DNA of 64,000 nucleotides. Source: a bacterium. GTDB taxonomy: Bacteria; Bacillota; Clostridia; Lachnospirales; Lachnospiraceae. The stretch is taken from assembly GCA_023663725.1 (NCBI GenBank), contig JAMPGX010000006.1:62001-126000 (forward strand). The letters are read 5' to 3'. Of this stretch, positions 33,137 to 41,282 are shown piece after piece. Made by a program: the position numbers and the translations under genes. A model generated the notes under the pieces. That model ran no database searches. It worked only from the letters and a program-made list of their open reading frames with translations, and was not told where the DNA came from. The first letter of the stretch is position 1; the number at the start of each line of letters is the position of its first letter.

Positions 33137-33706
33137 TCAGTATCCTGCGCCACATCTTAATGCCCACATCATCATATGGTCAAGTATCATATGAAGGTCC
33201 TCTGAAATCTGCATATCATTGATGTCAATATGGATGCTGTAGTCAGCCAGTTCTTTCATCCTGCCGCCGTTGTAGCCAACAATGGCAATGACTGTCCCGC
33301 CAATAGACTTAGCGTATTCAAATGCATTAACAATATTTTTACTGTTACCAGAGCCGGAAATGCCAATCAGGATATCTCCCTTCTCCATCTTATTTTTCAA
33401 CGGGTAGCAAAATACTTCATCATAGCTGATGTCATTTGCCACAGCCATCAAAGTGGCAATATTGTCGCTTAGACACTCAAATTTATACTTTATTTTAAGG
33501 TTTTCACTAATTCCTTTGTTAAAATCTCCTGCATAATGACTGGCTGTCGCTGCACTGCCCCCGTTACCGCAGATAAAAATGTGCCTATTTGCAAGTCTTG
33601 CTTCTTCCAAAACATTAATGACTGTGTTTACATCTTCAAGATTTAGATTCTGGTAAACCTCGACTTCACGGTCACGATATGCCTGTAATTTTTGTAAATA
33701 GTTCAT
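33137..33706 (-). CDS. SIS-domain sugar-phosphate isomerase (GmhA-like)
   Basis: A 189-residue SIS protein. IFICGNGGSAATASHYAGDF is the classical phosphosugar-binding stretch of GmhA, and GDILIGISGSGNSKNIVNAFEYAK is the second. C-terminal SEDLHMILDHMMM holds likely metal-binding His residues. GmhA converts sedoheptulose-7-phosphate to a heptose-phosphate; related enzymes isomerise other ketose phosphates. The gene overlaps the IspD-like gene by 4 bases, so the pair probably makes one nucleotide-activated sugar or polyol. GGAGGAATTG precedes the ATG. The exact sugar is open, since no heptose kinase is seen. Confidence 0.83.
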   Translation of the reverse strand: MNYLQKLQAYRDREVEVYQNLNLEDVNTVINVLEEARLANRHIFICGNGGSAATASHYAGDFNKGISENLKIKYKFECLSDNIATLMAVANDISYDEVFCYPLKNKMEKGDILIGISGSGNSKNIVNAFEYAKSIGGTVIAIVGYNGGRMKELADYSIHIDINDMQISEDLHMILDHMMMWALRCGAGY

Positions 33707-34470
33707 CTATCAATTCCTCCATTGTGCTCTTTCAAGAACATCTCTATATCGCCTGCGTATGACTCGGTACTTAATTTAGAACTATATTCAACCATTTTTC
33801 TATATAGATCCAAATCCTCTTTATATGTAATCTTTAAATTTACAATATGCGATTTTATAGCTTTAACCTGTGCATTTTGCTTTTTTGCCAAAGCTATGGC
33901 TGATGTCATATTTTCTAGTTCTGTAGTACTTGCAGATACATAACAATTATATATTTTTCCATACAAAAATCCTTCCGGTGAATATCCAGAGCTAACTTCT
34001 TGTCTCGGAATAACAGATATAATGTTGTCGTCACTATCAATTTGATAAATTGTGTGTACTTGTTCTGTTGTTAATACAGCATAACCGAATTGTTTAACTG
34101 TCATGATAACATCTCTTATTTGCTTGCTTGCCACTACGGGATTAGTGACATCATGTATCAAGAAAATATCATTATCTGTTAAATATTCATGTGCAAAAAC
34201 AACTCCATTGTATATAGATTTTGACATCGTATTTCCTCCTGGTATCACATCTAGGAGTTTATCTCCAACCACCTCTTCCGCTACATTCCTTGTAAAATCA
34301 ATCCAATTGGGATTAGAAACCAAGATATATTTATCAATGACACCTAATTTTTCATATTGTTCAAGAATCCAATAAAACAATGGATGACCGCATAGTTCAA
34401 CATACTGTTTTGGTATATTAGAGCCAAACCGATTACCACTCCCACCCATTTTTACAAGTAAACAAATCAT
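33703..34470 (-). CDS. IspD/TarI-like cytidylyltransferase
   Basis: A 255-residue nucleotidyltransferase. MGGSGNRFGSNIPKQYVELCG is the CTP-binding loop of the IspD/TarI family, with FLIHDVTNPVV as the metal-binding part and LKITYKEDLDLY as the C-terminal signature. Placement in a capsule operon with a TagF-like transferase favours a CDP-polyol or CDP-sugar product over isoprenoid synthesis. No TarJ-type reductase is present. Upstream of the ATG at 34470 is GGAG with 8-base spacing; a TTG one codon earlier is less likely. Its stop overlaps the SIS gene start. Confidence 0.82.
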   Translation of the reverse strand: MICLLVKMGGSGNRFGSNIPKQYVELCGHPLFYWILEQYEKLGVIDKYILVSNPNWIDFTRNVAEEVVGDKLLDVIPGGNTMSKSIYNGVVFAHEYLTDNDIFLIHDVTNPVVASKQIRDVIMTVKQFGYAVLTTEQVHTIYQIDSDDNIISVIPRQEVSSGYSPEGFLYGKIYNCYVSASTTELENMTSAIALAKKQNAQVKAIKSHIVNLKITYKEDLDLYRKMVEYSSKLSTESYAGDIEMFLKEHNGGIDR

Positions 34471-34540
34471 CAAATCATCTCCGTTTATTATGTTAAAATA
34501 TATATTTACTGCCTAAACTGATCTCGTGAGCATTTCCAGA

Positions 34541-35698
34541 TCAACAATATTTTTTTAAAACCTGTATCATTTTTGAAGGAAGTAAATTCTTAATCCTTTC
34601 TTTTAGCTGAAACCCAATTTTTTGTTCTCTTATAAAATTTTCATTATCAATATGCATATAGAACTCATCTCGACTTTGAGGTCTCTCACTAGGCTTAACT
34701 AAATTCCCCTGCTTCTCTACTCCCTCATCTAATGTCAACTCTATCGTTTCTGCCAATTCAGCTATTTCTCTATAAAGTTGTTGTCCTTTTTCTGTATTAA
34801 CAAATACACTGGACACCCCTTGAGAAGAATAAAAATCCGGATGACTATTTAATACTCCCCAAAAATCTCCTACCGTCATATCTCCTACACGCTTGATATT
34901 TGCATATTGACATTGATAGCAGCATTCTCGAAAACAATTTCCAGCCATGAAATTTTTACCATAACGGTCAAGAGACAATGTCTTTGTCTTTGTCTTTGTC
35001 TTTGTCTTTGTCTTTATTAAATATTGTGTTCCCCAGCCTCGTTTATATTTTGAACGAAAATTGAAATATATTATTTCCCCTTTTAATTTTTTTTGTTGAT
35101 ATTCAATATATTTCTGGAAAAATTTTGGAGAAGGTACTCCATGGCATATCAGATCAATTGTATATAGATTTTTCTGATCGCCACCCAAAAATGTATACAA
35201 TCCCGCAACTTGACAGGGCGTTCCGGTAAACAAAACCTTTTTCCCTTCTGCAAGCTGTTTTTGGATCTTTGAATAGCAATCTGCCACATCAGACTGCACA
35301 TATTTAGAGGACTGCATTTTTTTCCGCCCATCCTCATCAGATACTTCTATATGGCGAACCACAAAATTTTTATCATAGGCAGCACCATAGACAATCCCTC
35401 CCTTCCCAATAATTATTCTTGCCACAAGATCAGAGGCCCCTCCTGAAGCTGATCTCATAATATCCTGATCACTTTTATTTCTAAGTGCCCATATATGTAC
35501 TGGCTTATTTCTGTGTGCTTCTACATTATTAACCGGACATTTTTTTACACAAAGCCCACAATTATTGCATGCCTCTCCAATCTTTGGATATAAAAAACCC
35601 TCATTGCTGCTCTGCATGGAAATACAATGGTTAGGGCAAATTTGTTCACAGCTCCGACATCCTACACATCTTTTTCCAATTATCTGGATGTTGTCCAT
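34541..35698 (-). CDS. Coenzyme F420 hydrogenase/FrhB-like Fe-S protein of polysaccharide loci
   Basis: A 385-residue protein. Two 4Fe-4S motifs at the N-terminus (CVGCRSCEQICP and CNNCGLCVKKCP) are followed by FrhB N- and C-terminal domains (SASGGASDLVARII, FTGTPCQVAGLYTF, DLICHGVPSP, RVGDMTVGDFWG). FrhB homologues are common next to polysaccharide pyruvyltransferases, as here, and presumably perform a flavin-linked redox step on the glycan or a precursor; the reaction is unknown. A lysine-threonine run (KTKTKTKTKTKT) near residue 230 comes from a hexanucleotide repeat. GAGGAAT precedes the ATG at 35698, which is placed 5 bases after the upstream stop. Confidence 0.83.
   Translation of the reverse strand: MDNIQIIGKRCVGCRSCEQICPNHCISMQSSNEGFLYPKIGEACNNCGLCVKKCPVNNVEAHRNKPVHIWALRNKSDQDIMRSASGGASDLVARIIIGKGGIVYGAAYDKNFVVRHIEVSDEDGRKKMQSSKYVQSDVADCYSKIQKQLAEGKKVLFTGTPCQVAGLYTFLGGDQKNLYTIDLICHGVPSPKFFQKYIEYQQKKLKGEIIYFNFRSKYKRGWGTQYLIKTKTKTKTKTKTLSLDRYGKNFMAGNCFRECCYQCQYANIKRVGDMTVGDFWGVLNSHPDFYSSQGVSSVFVNTEKGQQLYREIAELAETIELTLDEGVEKQGNLVKPSERPQSRDEFYMHIDNENFIREQKIGFQLKERIKNLLPSKMIQVLKKYC
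34981..35015 (-). repeat. Hexanucleotide repeat inside the FrhB-like gene
   Basis: TCTTTG repeats five times exactly from 34981 to 35010, with a partial sixth. It encodes alternating Lys-Thr. Slippage by whole units would keep the frame and change the loop length. Confidence 0.9.
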
Positions 35699-35702
35699 CA
35701 CT

Positions 35703-36818
35703 TTATTCCTCTACGGTATATTTTTTCAGATATTCGTAACTCCTTATACGTTCCCTTTGTAGAATATCATCAACCACATCATAAAATATTATTTGTTCTT
35801 CAAGTTTTTGGGGTAATTCGCTTAGATCACTAATAATTTGCTGACTCAAACTCAACCTGTCCAAAAGATCTGTCAATTTCTCCGAATTACTATAACCAGA
35901 ATATCTAATTAGGGCTACAAACTGCCTGTGAGTGATTACAGAAAGAATTGTTCCATGGAAGGTATCTGTTATAACACATTCTGCATGTTGGAAATAGGCA
36001 ATCACCTTGAATGGATCACAATCAATAAAATTGTCGCAAGCGCTTTGTACCCCTCCAATGCAAAAAATCTTGAGTCCTCTGTCTCTCGCATATTCCCTGA
36101 TGCTCTTACATTCTTTTTTAGAGAATCTACCGGTATAACCATAAAGAAGCAGATAATTTTCTTCCGGTATTTTTTCAGGTATTTTATAACATTTCGAGAC
36201 AAAATCATATGCCAATACCGGGTCCAAATGATATTCCGGCGTTTTTCCCAATAGAACCTCTATAATTTGTACACTGTTGGCATCTCTAACAGAAATAGCC
36301 TGGAACTTTTGCAGCCACTCCTTTATCTGATCAATCACTTTATACTCACGTAATTTGATTTCCGTAGTGTTACCAAAGGACGCGGCATAAGAGATAAGTC
36401 GTTTTGCCTTGTTTTCTTGTCCAAACAGCTCTGGAGAAAAACCTACATTTGTATTGCTCTGTACACAATTGAAAACCTCATCACTCCCTATGACAAGCAA
36501 ATCCAATCGGGGAGAGTAATTCCTTTCCTTAGTGATGCCCAAAAGTGGGAAATAATTAGCTGCATAGTTCTTTTTATAATTTATAAACTTTAGCTTCTCC
36601 TTCATAGGCGCATTTATTATCAGTACGCCAACAGCTTTACAGATTTTTCTTCGGATTCCTATTCTACTGTCCGGTGACATCAAGGTTTTTCCTGGATGAT
36701 AATCAACAAACTCCACATTACATCCCAATTCCTCCAGGATTTTTTTTAAAGCATATGCCTGTAAAAACGAACCATAATTGGCAATCCTTTGCATTGACAT
36801 TATTCCGACTTTAACCAT
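35703..36818 (-). CDS. Polysaccharide pyruvyltransferase family protein
   Basis: A 371-residue protein of the CsaB/WcaK family, which transfers pyruvate from phosphoenolpyruvate to a sugar as a ketal. Landmarks: MSMQRIANYGSFLQAYALKK, LDLLVIGSDEVFN, SYAASFGNT, ISVRDANSVQII, YHLDPVLAYD and the C-terminal ECVITDTFHGTILSVI with the conserved H-G. The product adds acidic groups to the capsule. It lies directly upstream of the FrhB-like gene, a common pairing, and downstream of the PssD/PssE genes. The ribosome site ahead of the ATG is weak (GGGAAAAT). Confidence 0.87.
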   Translation of the reverse strand: MVKVGIMSMQRIANYGSFLQAYALKKILEELGCNVEFVDYHPGKTLMSPDSRIGIRRKICKAVGVLIINAPMKEKLKFINYKKNYAANYFPLLGITKERNYSPRLDLLVIGSDEVFNCVQSNTNVGFSPELFGQENKAKRLISYAASFGNTTEIKLREYKVIDQIKEWLQKFQAISVRDANSVQIIEVLLGKTPEYHLDPVLAYDFVSKCYKIPEKIPEENYLLLYGYTGRFSKKECKSIREYARDRGLKIFCIGGVQSACDNFIDCDPFKVIAYFQHAECVITDTFHGTILSVITHRQFVALIRYSGYSNSEKLTDLLDRLSLSQQIISDLSELPQKLEEQIIFYDVVDDILQRERIRSYEYLKKYTVEE

Positions 36819-36849
36819 ATTCTATTTTCCCGTTTTATTTTGGTGTTAC

Positions 36850-37344
36850 CTAAAACATATTATCAACTATCTTTGCCAGTTCTGCATTAAATCTAACATT
36901 GTTACTCTCTAATTTATTCTTTTTGCCACATATAATGGAATCATAATTTTGAATTGTATCCAGCATTTCATTCATGGCTTCCACAACAACAATTATTCCC
37001 ATCCGTTTTTCCACTTCTTTAGAAAAGGAAACTTGATGATCATTAATATGCTCATTATATTTTTTTTGCCTCGGCACAACAATTGGCGTCTTGCCAATCT
37101 GCAACGGCATAATAAAGCTAGAGGGCCCCCCATGGGTGATGACAATTCTGGCTTCGGCCACCAGTTCTGTTATTTCCTGATAAGAGAAAAAATCATGCCA
37201 TATACAATACTTGGGTTCATATGTGCTATATCCACTCTGAATGATTACATCCTCCTGAATCACATTGTCTCTTTTCAAACAATCCATATATTCCACCAGA
37301 CGATTGAATGGTTGCTCATGTGTTCCCACTGTTACAAAAATCAT
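36850..37344 (-). CDS. PssE/Alg13-like glycosyltransferase catalytic subunit
   Basis: A 164-residue protein matching the C-terminal half of GT28: MIFVTVGTHEQPFNRLVEYM and VITHGGPSSFIMPLQIGKTPIVVPRQKKYNEHINDHQ (nucleotide-sugar-binding pocket). It functions as a dimer with the PssD/Alg14-like protein encoded immediately upstream, the pair adding the second sugar to the lipid-linked unit. The start at 37344 is chosen for GAGGTGAT just upstream and falls 19 bases after the PssD stop. Confidence 0.87.
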   Translation of the reverse strand: MIFVTVGTHEQPFNRLVEYMDCLKRDNVIQEDVIIQSGYSTYEPKYCIWHDFFSYQEITELVAEARIVITHGGPSSFIMPLQIGKTPIVVPRQKKYNEHINDHQVSFSKEVEKRMGIIVVVEAMNEMLDTIQNYDSIICGKKNKLESNNVRFNAELAKIVDNMF

Positions 37345-37363
37345 TTTTGTATCACCTCGTCTT

Positions 37364-37813
37364 CTAGAATATGCTGCCAAGATTGATTGCTTTCGGATAT
37401 ATCTGCTTCATCTCTTCCCATTCCACTATAAATTTATCCGTGACGGGATAACACAATCTACCTGAGATTGTAGAAGCATCAATTCGATCAAACACTTCAA
37501 TATAAATAGTCTTTATCCCCAGCAACTTACCAATATAGAAAAAAGGAATTGCCGGAGCAGCTCCTGACGAAATCAGAAGATCTGGGCGCTCTTTAGGAAG
37601 GATTTTAATTGCAAGTATTGCATTAATGATAAGCGCCTTTATACTGCGATTACTCGGATAATGACAAGGATACATCTTTTCCCCCTGCAGGATGCTCCTT
37701 GCATCCTCCTTATCAAATGTCACCCAAAAACGTTCTTTATCCTGCCAGAAAGGTTTTAACATATATAAATGTGTAAGATGCCCTCCTGACGACCCCACTA
37801 AACATACCTTCAT
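37364..37813 (-). CDS. PssD/Alg14-like glycosyltransferase membrane subunit
   Basis: A 149-residue Alg14/PssD family protein: KVCLVGSSGGHLTHLYMLKP at the N-terminus, LLISSGAAPAIPFFYIGKLLG and YIEVFDRIDASTISGRL near the C-terminus. It recruits the catalytic PssE subunit to the membrane. It is the first gene of the AT-rich, serotype-specific half of the capsule locus, directly behind loaP and a candidate antitermination hairpin. TAGGAG precedes the ATG. Confidence 0.87.
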   Translation of the reverse strand: MKVCLVGSSGGHLTHLYMLKPFWQDKERFWVTFDKEDARSILQGEKMYPCHYPSNRSIKALIINAILAIKILPKERPDLLISSGAAPAIPFFYIGKLLGIKTIYIEVFDRIDASTISGRLCYPVTDKFIVEWEEMKQIYPKAINLGSIF

Positions 37814-37863
37814 CCTACGATTCTCCTAAAATACCGGTAATACTTTTTCTTGTAATTAAATAC

Positions 37864-37884
37864 GGCGCACCACTCTGGCACACC
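37864..37884 (-). promoter_or_regulatory. Candidate LoaP-responsive RNA hairpin between loaP and the glycan genes
   Basis: On the minus strand GGTGTGCC, loop AGAGT, GGTGCGCC forms an 8-bp stem with G-U pairs, extendable to about 12 bp. It is the only clear structure in the 118 bases between loaP and the first controlled gene, where LoaP recognition elements are found in other Firmicutes. Confidence 0.5.
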
Positions 37885-37931
37885 GCACGAAATCAATACA
37901 TTCATTACTGTCTCATATCCCAAATAAACTA

Positions 37932-38438
37932 TCACACTTTCCCCACCACTTCCAGCCCAAACCGCATCTCCACATCCCGCCCAAACATCTGAAGGCTGAT
38001 CACCCCATAGCGGTTATGTCGGTCCACGGCCTTGAGCCGTCCCTGATAGCCCGCAAAGGGACCCTCGGTGATGCGAATCTCGTCGCCACATTGATATCCC
38101 CTGCTCATGGGCAGCACATACTCCCCATCCAGATGCCGCTCCAGGAACCCCTGCTCCGCCTCTGTCAAGGGAATGACCTCCTGGCCGATCTTCAGCACCC
38201 TGGTCATCTCTGGAATCCTCCGCAGGCATTGCTCCACCGCTCGGATATCCTCCGTCACCAGGAACAGATACCCTGGGAACAGCCGTCTCTTCACCACCCT
38301 GCGAACGCCGCCTTTTTTGAAGGACGCCTCGTAAGTGGGATAAAAGCAATCCTGCAGAAGCTCCCTGTCAAAGCAACAGGAAATCAGCTCCCGCAATTCG
38401 GCCTCCCTGCCCGACATGACCTGCAACACATACCACAT
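37932..38438 (-). CDS. loaP: LoaP-type NusG-family antiterminator
   Basis: A 168-residue NusG paralogue. The N-terminal NGN domain (MWYVLQVMSGREAELRELI, RRLFPGYLFLVTED) is followed by a KOW domain (GDEIRITEGPFAGYQGRLKAVDRHNRYGVISLQMFG). Dedicated NusG paralogues bind RNA polymerase and let it read through long polysaccharide or metabolite operons; the LoaP branch in Firmicutes acts via an RNA hairpin in the leader. Its position between the conserved sugar-transferase gene and the variable AT-rich glycan genes, with a hairpin at 37864-37884, fits control of the 15-kb distal block. Three imperfect 60-bp repeats lie in its own upstream region. Confidence 0.87.
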   Translation of the reverse strand: MWYVLQVMSGREAELRELISCCFDRELLQDCFYPTYEASFKKGGVRRVVKRRLFPGYLFLVTEDIRAVEQCLRRIPEMTRVLKIGQEVIPLTEAEQGFLERHLDGEYVLPMSRGYQCGDEIRITEGPFAGYQGRLKAVDRHNRYGVISLQMFGRDVEMRFGLEVVGKV

Positions 38439-38515
38439 ACTCCGCCTATTCCTTTCCGGATTCCCGTATCAGAACATCAGAATATATCCTGTCGCATCTG
38501 TCTTTCAGCCTCCAC

Positions 38516-38700
38516 AGACATAGCTTCGTCGTCCAAACCACAGAGATTTTCCCTGCCCCCGCCAGACCAATCCATGGACATAGCTTCGCCATCCGGACCA
38601 CAGGCTTCCCCTGCACCCCGCCAGGTCAGTGTATAGACATAGCTTCGCCATCCGCCCCACAAGTTCATGAGGCAGCTCGCCCGCATCGATATGACAAGAC
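38516..38700 (-). repeat. Three imperfect ~60-bp tandem repeats upstream of loaP
   Basis: Units begin at 38516, 38576 and 38635, each opening with (A/G)GACATAGCTTCG(C/T)C and continuing CCACA...CGCCAG. Spacings of 60 and 59 are not both multiples of three, so a coding role is unlikely despite an overlapping 78-codon frame. The 319-base gap between loaP and the sugar-transferase gene contains little else. Confidence 0.7.
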
Positions 38701-38757
38701 ACTCCTGAAACACGAATCCTCGATGATTTCAGTTCGTTGTCTATTTGTTTCCTCCGA

Positions 38758-40218
38758 TCACATACTGCCCTCTCCGCGCAGCACGATCTGTACTGTCTTA
38801 AACAATATCTTCAGATCCCTGGAAAAGCTCCAGTCCTGAATATACTCCATATCCAGCTTTACCACTTCCTCAAAGTCAGTGATATTGCTCCGGCCGCTGA
38901 CCTGCCAGAGTCCGGTGATCCCCGGCTTGGCCGCCAGACGCGCCCTGTGATGCAACTCATAGCGCTCATATTCCTCCACTGTGGGGGGCCTGGTTCCCAC
39001 CAGACTCATCTCCCCCTTCAGCACATTGAAGAACTGTGGGAACTCGTCCAGGCTGGATGCCCTGAGCCAGTTGCCGATTCCCTTATGGTAACGTCCTGTA
39101 CTATCGAATCGCGACCCAATGATGCGGGGGTCCTCGTCCAGCTTGAACATGAAATCGCTGCCCACCCTGTTTTTTTCCATCAGCTCCTTCTTGCGCTCTT
39201 CAGCATCCAGGTACATCGAGCGAAACTTATACATCTTGAACTGTTTGCCATTCCTGCCCACCCTGATCTGGCTGAAAAATATGGGGCCGGGAGACTTGAT
39301 GTATATGGCAGGCGCGATAACTACCATCAGGAGTAATGTGATCAGACTTCCCACCAGGCCGCCCAGAATATCCAGGCCCCGCTTCATCATCTGCTGCCTG
39401 GCCGTCACATAGCTGACGCTGCTGGTCAACACGGCATAGCCGCCAAGCCGCTCGATGATCTGCCCTCGCTCGGACATGTAAGCCGCCTCAGCCAGCTTGG
39501 TATGTACCACTACTCCCATAGCCTGGAAATCCCTGATAATCTCCTCAGGATAGGCATTGTCCGCAGGTACGGCGAAGAAGACCTCGTCCACCCAATGCTT
39601 GCAGGCCCAATCCACCACATGCGCGGAGTCAGACACCACTGGAATCCCCTGAATCACCAGCTCCTCCTCCGCTCCACCCTCCTGATCGAGCAGGGTGATT
39701 CCCACCACACGGAAAGACTTGTAATTATATTTCCTGATGTTGTCAATCAGTGCGGGAGCCATCTCATCCGTCGTCACCAGCAGCAGGGAACGCTTCCCTT
39801 CATTGGCCTTGTAATGCTTCAGATACTGCTTCCACAGCAGGCGCACGCCCAGGCTGATCGGCAGCTGATAGATGCCCGTGAGATACAGCACAGTTCGGGA
39901 AAAAATATCCGCATCCTTGACTGTAAACAGGTAAAAGCTGATCAACAGCTCGATAATCGCGATCTGCTTCACCAACTGAGCCAATTCCTTCAGCACATTC
40001 CTCTTCAGTACATTCTTGTAGCTCTCGAAAAATATTGCGGTGATCAATTCAATCAGAATCAATACGATCACCAGATTACGGTATGTGATATTCGCATAGG
40101 GATTGCGCCACCCATGTCTTGTGATAAAAGCAAGCGCATAGGATATCTGCAGACAGATCACATCCAGCAGGATGAAGTCCAAGTGCTTGAGCCAGCCCCT
40201 TGTACTTTTTTTGTACAT
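38758..40218 (-). CDS. Undecaprenyl-phosphate sugar phosphotransferase (WcaJ/CpsE type)
   Basis: A 486-residue priming enzyme. Four hydrophobic segments at about 15-120 and a CoA-binding-like soluble region (LLVTTDEMAPALIDNI) precede the C-terminal bacterial sugar transferase domain: MMKRGLDILGGLVGSL, KSPGPIFFSQIRVGRNGKQFKMYKFRSM, WLRASSLDEFPQFFNVLKGEMSLVGTRPP and LAAKPGITGLWQVSGRS. It attaches the first sugar-1-phosphate to undecaprenyl phosphate and so starts the repeat unit. The start at 40218 follows AGGAG at 10 bases; 43 extra upstream codons have no support. It ends the conserved half of the locus. Confidence 0.9.
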   Translation of the reverse strand: MYKKSTRGWLKHLDFILLDVICLQISYALAFITRHGWRNPYANITYRNLVIVLILIELITAIFFESYKNVLKRNVLKELAQLVKQIAIIELLISFYLFTVKDADIFSRTVLYLTGIYQLPISLGVRLLWKQYLKHYKANEGKRSLLLVTTDEMAPALIDNIRKYNYKSFRVVGITLLDQEGGAEEELVIQGIPVVSDSAHVVDWACKHWVDEVFFAVPADNAYPEEIIRDFQAMGVVVHTKLAEAAYMSERGQIIERLGGYAVLTSSVSYVTARQQMMKRGLDILGGLVGSLITLLLMVVIAPAIYIKSPGPIFFSQIRVGRNGKQFKMYKFRSMYLDAEERKKELMEKNRVGSDFMFKLDEDPRIIGSRFDSTGRYHKGIGNWLRASSLDEFPQFFNVLKGEMSLVGTRPPTVEEYERYELHHRARLAAKPGITGLWQVSGRSNITDFEEVVKLDMEYIQDWSFSRDLKILFKTVQIVLRGEGSM

Positions 40219-40398
40219 ACCCTTTACGCTCCTCTCTATTTGGTTATCTGTACATCTCCATGCGGCGCGGCAAAAATGCATGCCGCCGCGCCATACGCAT
40301 TTCGATGCGCCACATGCCTGGTTACTGCATATCCCCTGCCTGCACAACCGCTAAAGCTGTACAGACAGGCTTATTCAAGGGGCGGTAGGTATGTAATA

Positions 40399-40407
40399 CC
40401 CCCCCCC
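40399..40407. repeat. Run of nine C residues in a hairpin
   Basis: A C9 tract sits in the gap between the sugar-transferase start and the stop of the surface-protein gene, inside a GGGG/CCCC-type hairpin. Such tracts are prone to slippage and may also weaken or tune read-through between the two genes. Confidence 0.5.
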
Positions 40408-40441
40408 GAATATTTTTTGACGTTTTACCGTTTATCTGCGC

Positions 40442-41209
40442 TTACGCGCGTTTTTTGGACATAAATACGGCTACTGCCGCGCCAGCCATAAAGATCACTG
40501 CCATGACGGAAACCATCACAACCATATCGCCAGTCTTAGGCGCCACTGCCGTAACAGTCACGGCAGGACTGCTGGGATTGTTGTTGGACGGCTGACTTGC
40601 CGGAGCCGCGGGCGTCGCTGCGACCTTCACCTTGACGATGGCATAGGGAGAGAATTTGTCAGAGGTAAATTTAACCTTGCCATTCTCGACCACGCCTACG
40701 ACTATATGATTCTCCGCAGCGTCAATCGCCCATATCTGCTGATCCGCTTCGGGAGCAGTGATACCCATTGCAGCCAGATCAAATTCTACAGTGATCGTAG
40801 CGCCCTTGACTTCGGGAGTAATCACGACAGGAAATACATTGCCAATCACTTCCGTTGCCGACTTACCGTCCTTCCCATAAGTCTGGGGATTGTCCAGTAC
40901 TACGGCCACCATCTTGGCTATGTCAACAACCTGTGTATCATTCGGTACTACAAATGTAGCCTCCTGCGTCGAAGTTGCGGCGCTGTCTACTGCATCCTGG
41001 CTAACCTTGCCAAGATCGATCTGCGCCTTACTTCCGCTGGTGCTTGCTATCTCGACCGTATTGGACTCCTTGTTGACGTTGACCACACTGCTTTCTCCGG
41101 CCGCCGACGAAATACCTTCAGCAGTCGGGCTGCCTGCCGCACAGACGTTCATGCACATCGCAAGTGAAAGTGTGACAGCGCTGACTAATGCAACTATTTT
41201 CTTTTTCAT
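40442..41209 (-). CDS. Sortase-anchored surface protein of the capsule operon
   Basis: A 255-residue exported protein. A signal peptide (KKKIVALVSAVTLSLAMCMNVCAA) is followed by a polar region with alternating Ser, Val and Thr, a proline-rich spacer (ATPAAPASQPSNNNPSSP), the sorting motif APKTGD, a hydrophobic span and the basic tail SKKRA. AAAGGAGG lies ahead of the ATG at 41209. No binding or enzymatic domain was recognised. The sortase B and LCP genes directly upstream suggest that it is anchored by that sortase, perhaps helping to hold or organise the polysaccharide at the wall. Confidence 0.82.
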   Translation of the reverse strand: MKKKIVALVSAVTLSLAMCMNVCAAGSPTAEGISSAAGESSVVNVNKESNTVEIASTSGSKAQIDLGKVSQDAVDSAATSTQEATFVVPNDTQVVDIAKMVAVVLDNPQTYGKDGKSATEVIGNVFPVVITPEVKGATITVEFDLAAMGITAPEADQQIWAIDAAENHIVVGVVENGKVKFTSDKFSPYAIVKVKVAATPAAPASQPSNNNPSSPAVTVTAVAPKTGDMVVMVSVMAVIFMAGAAVAVFMSKKRA

Positions 41210-41282
41210 GGGTTTGTTCCTCCTTTCCCAATAGTACATGTGGCATATATTAATCAGGCTTTCACCCGGTTAATACCTCTCA

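Noticed and set aside
34981-35015. CRISPR-like or frame-switching repeat
   Set aside because: Contiguous 6-bp units without spacers; unit length is a multiple of three so it cannot switch the frame.
38477-38713. 78-codon minus-strand frame over the 60-bp repeats
   Set aside because: One repeat step is 59 bases, so the repeats are read in different frames, and the ribosome site is poor.
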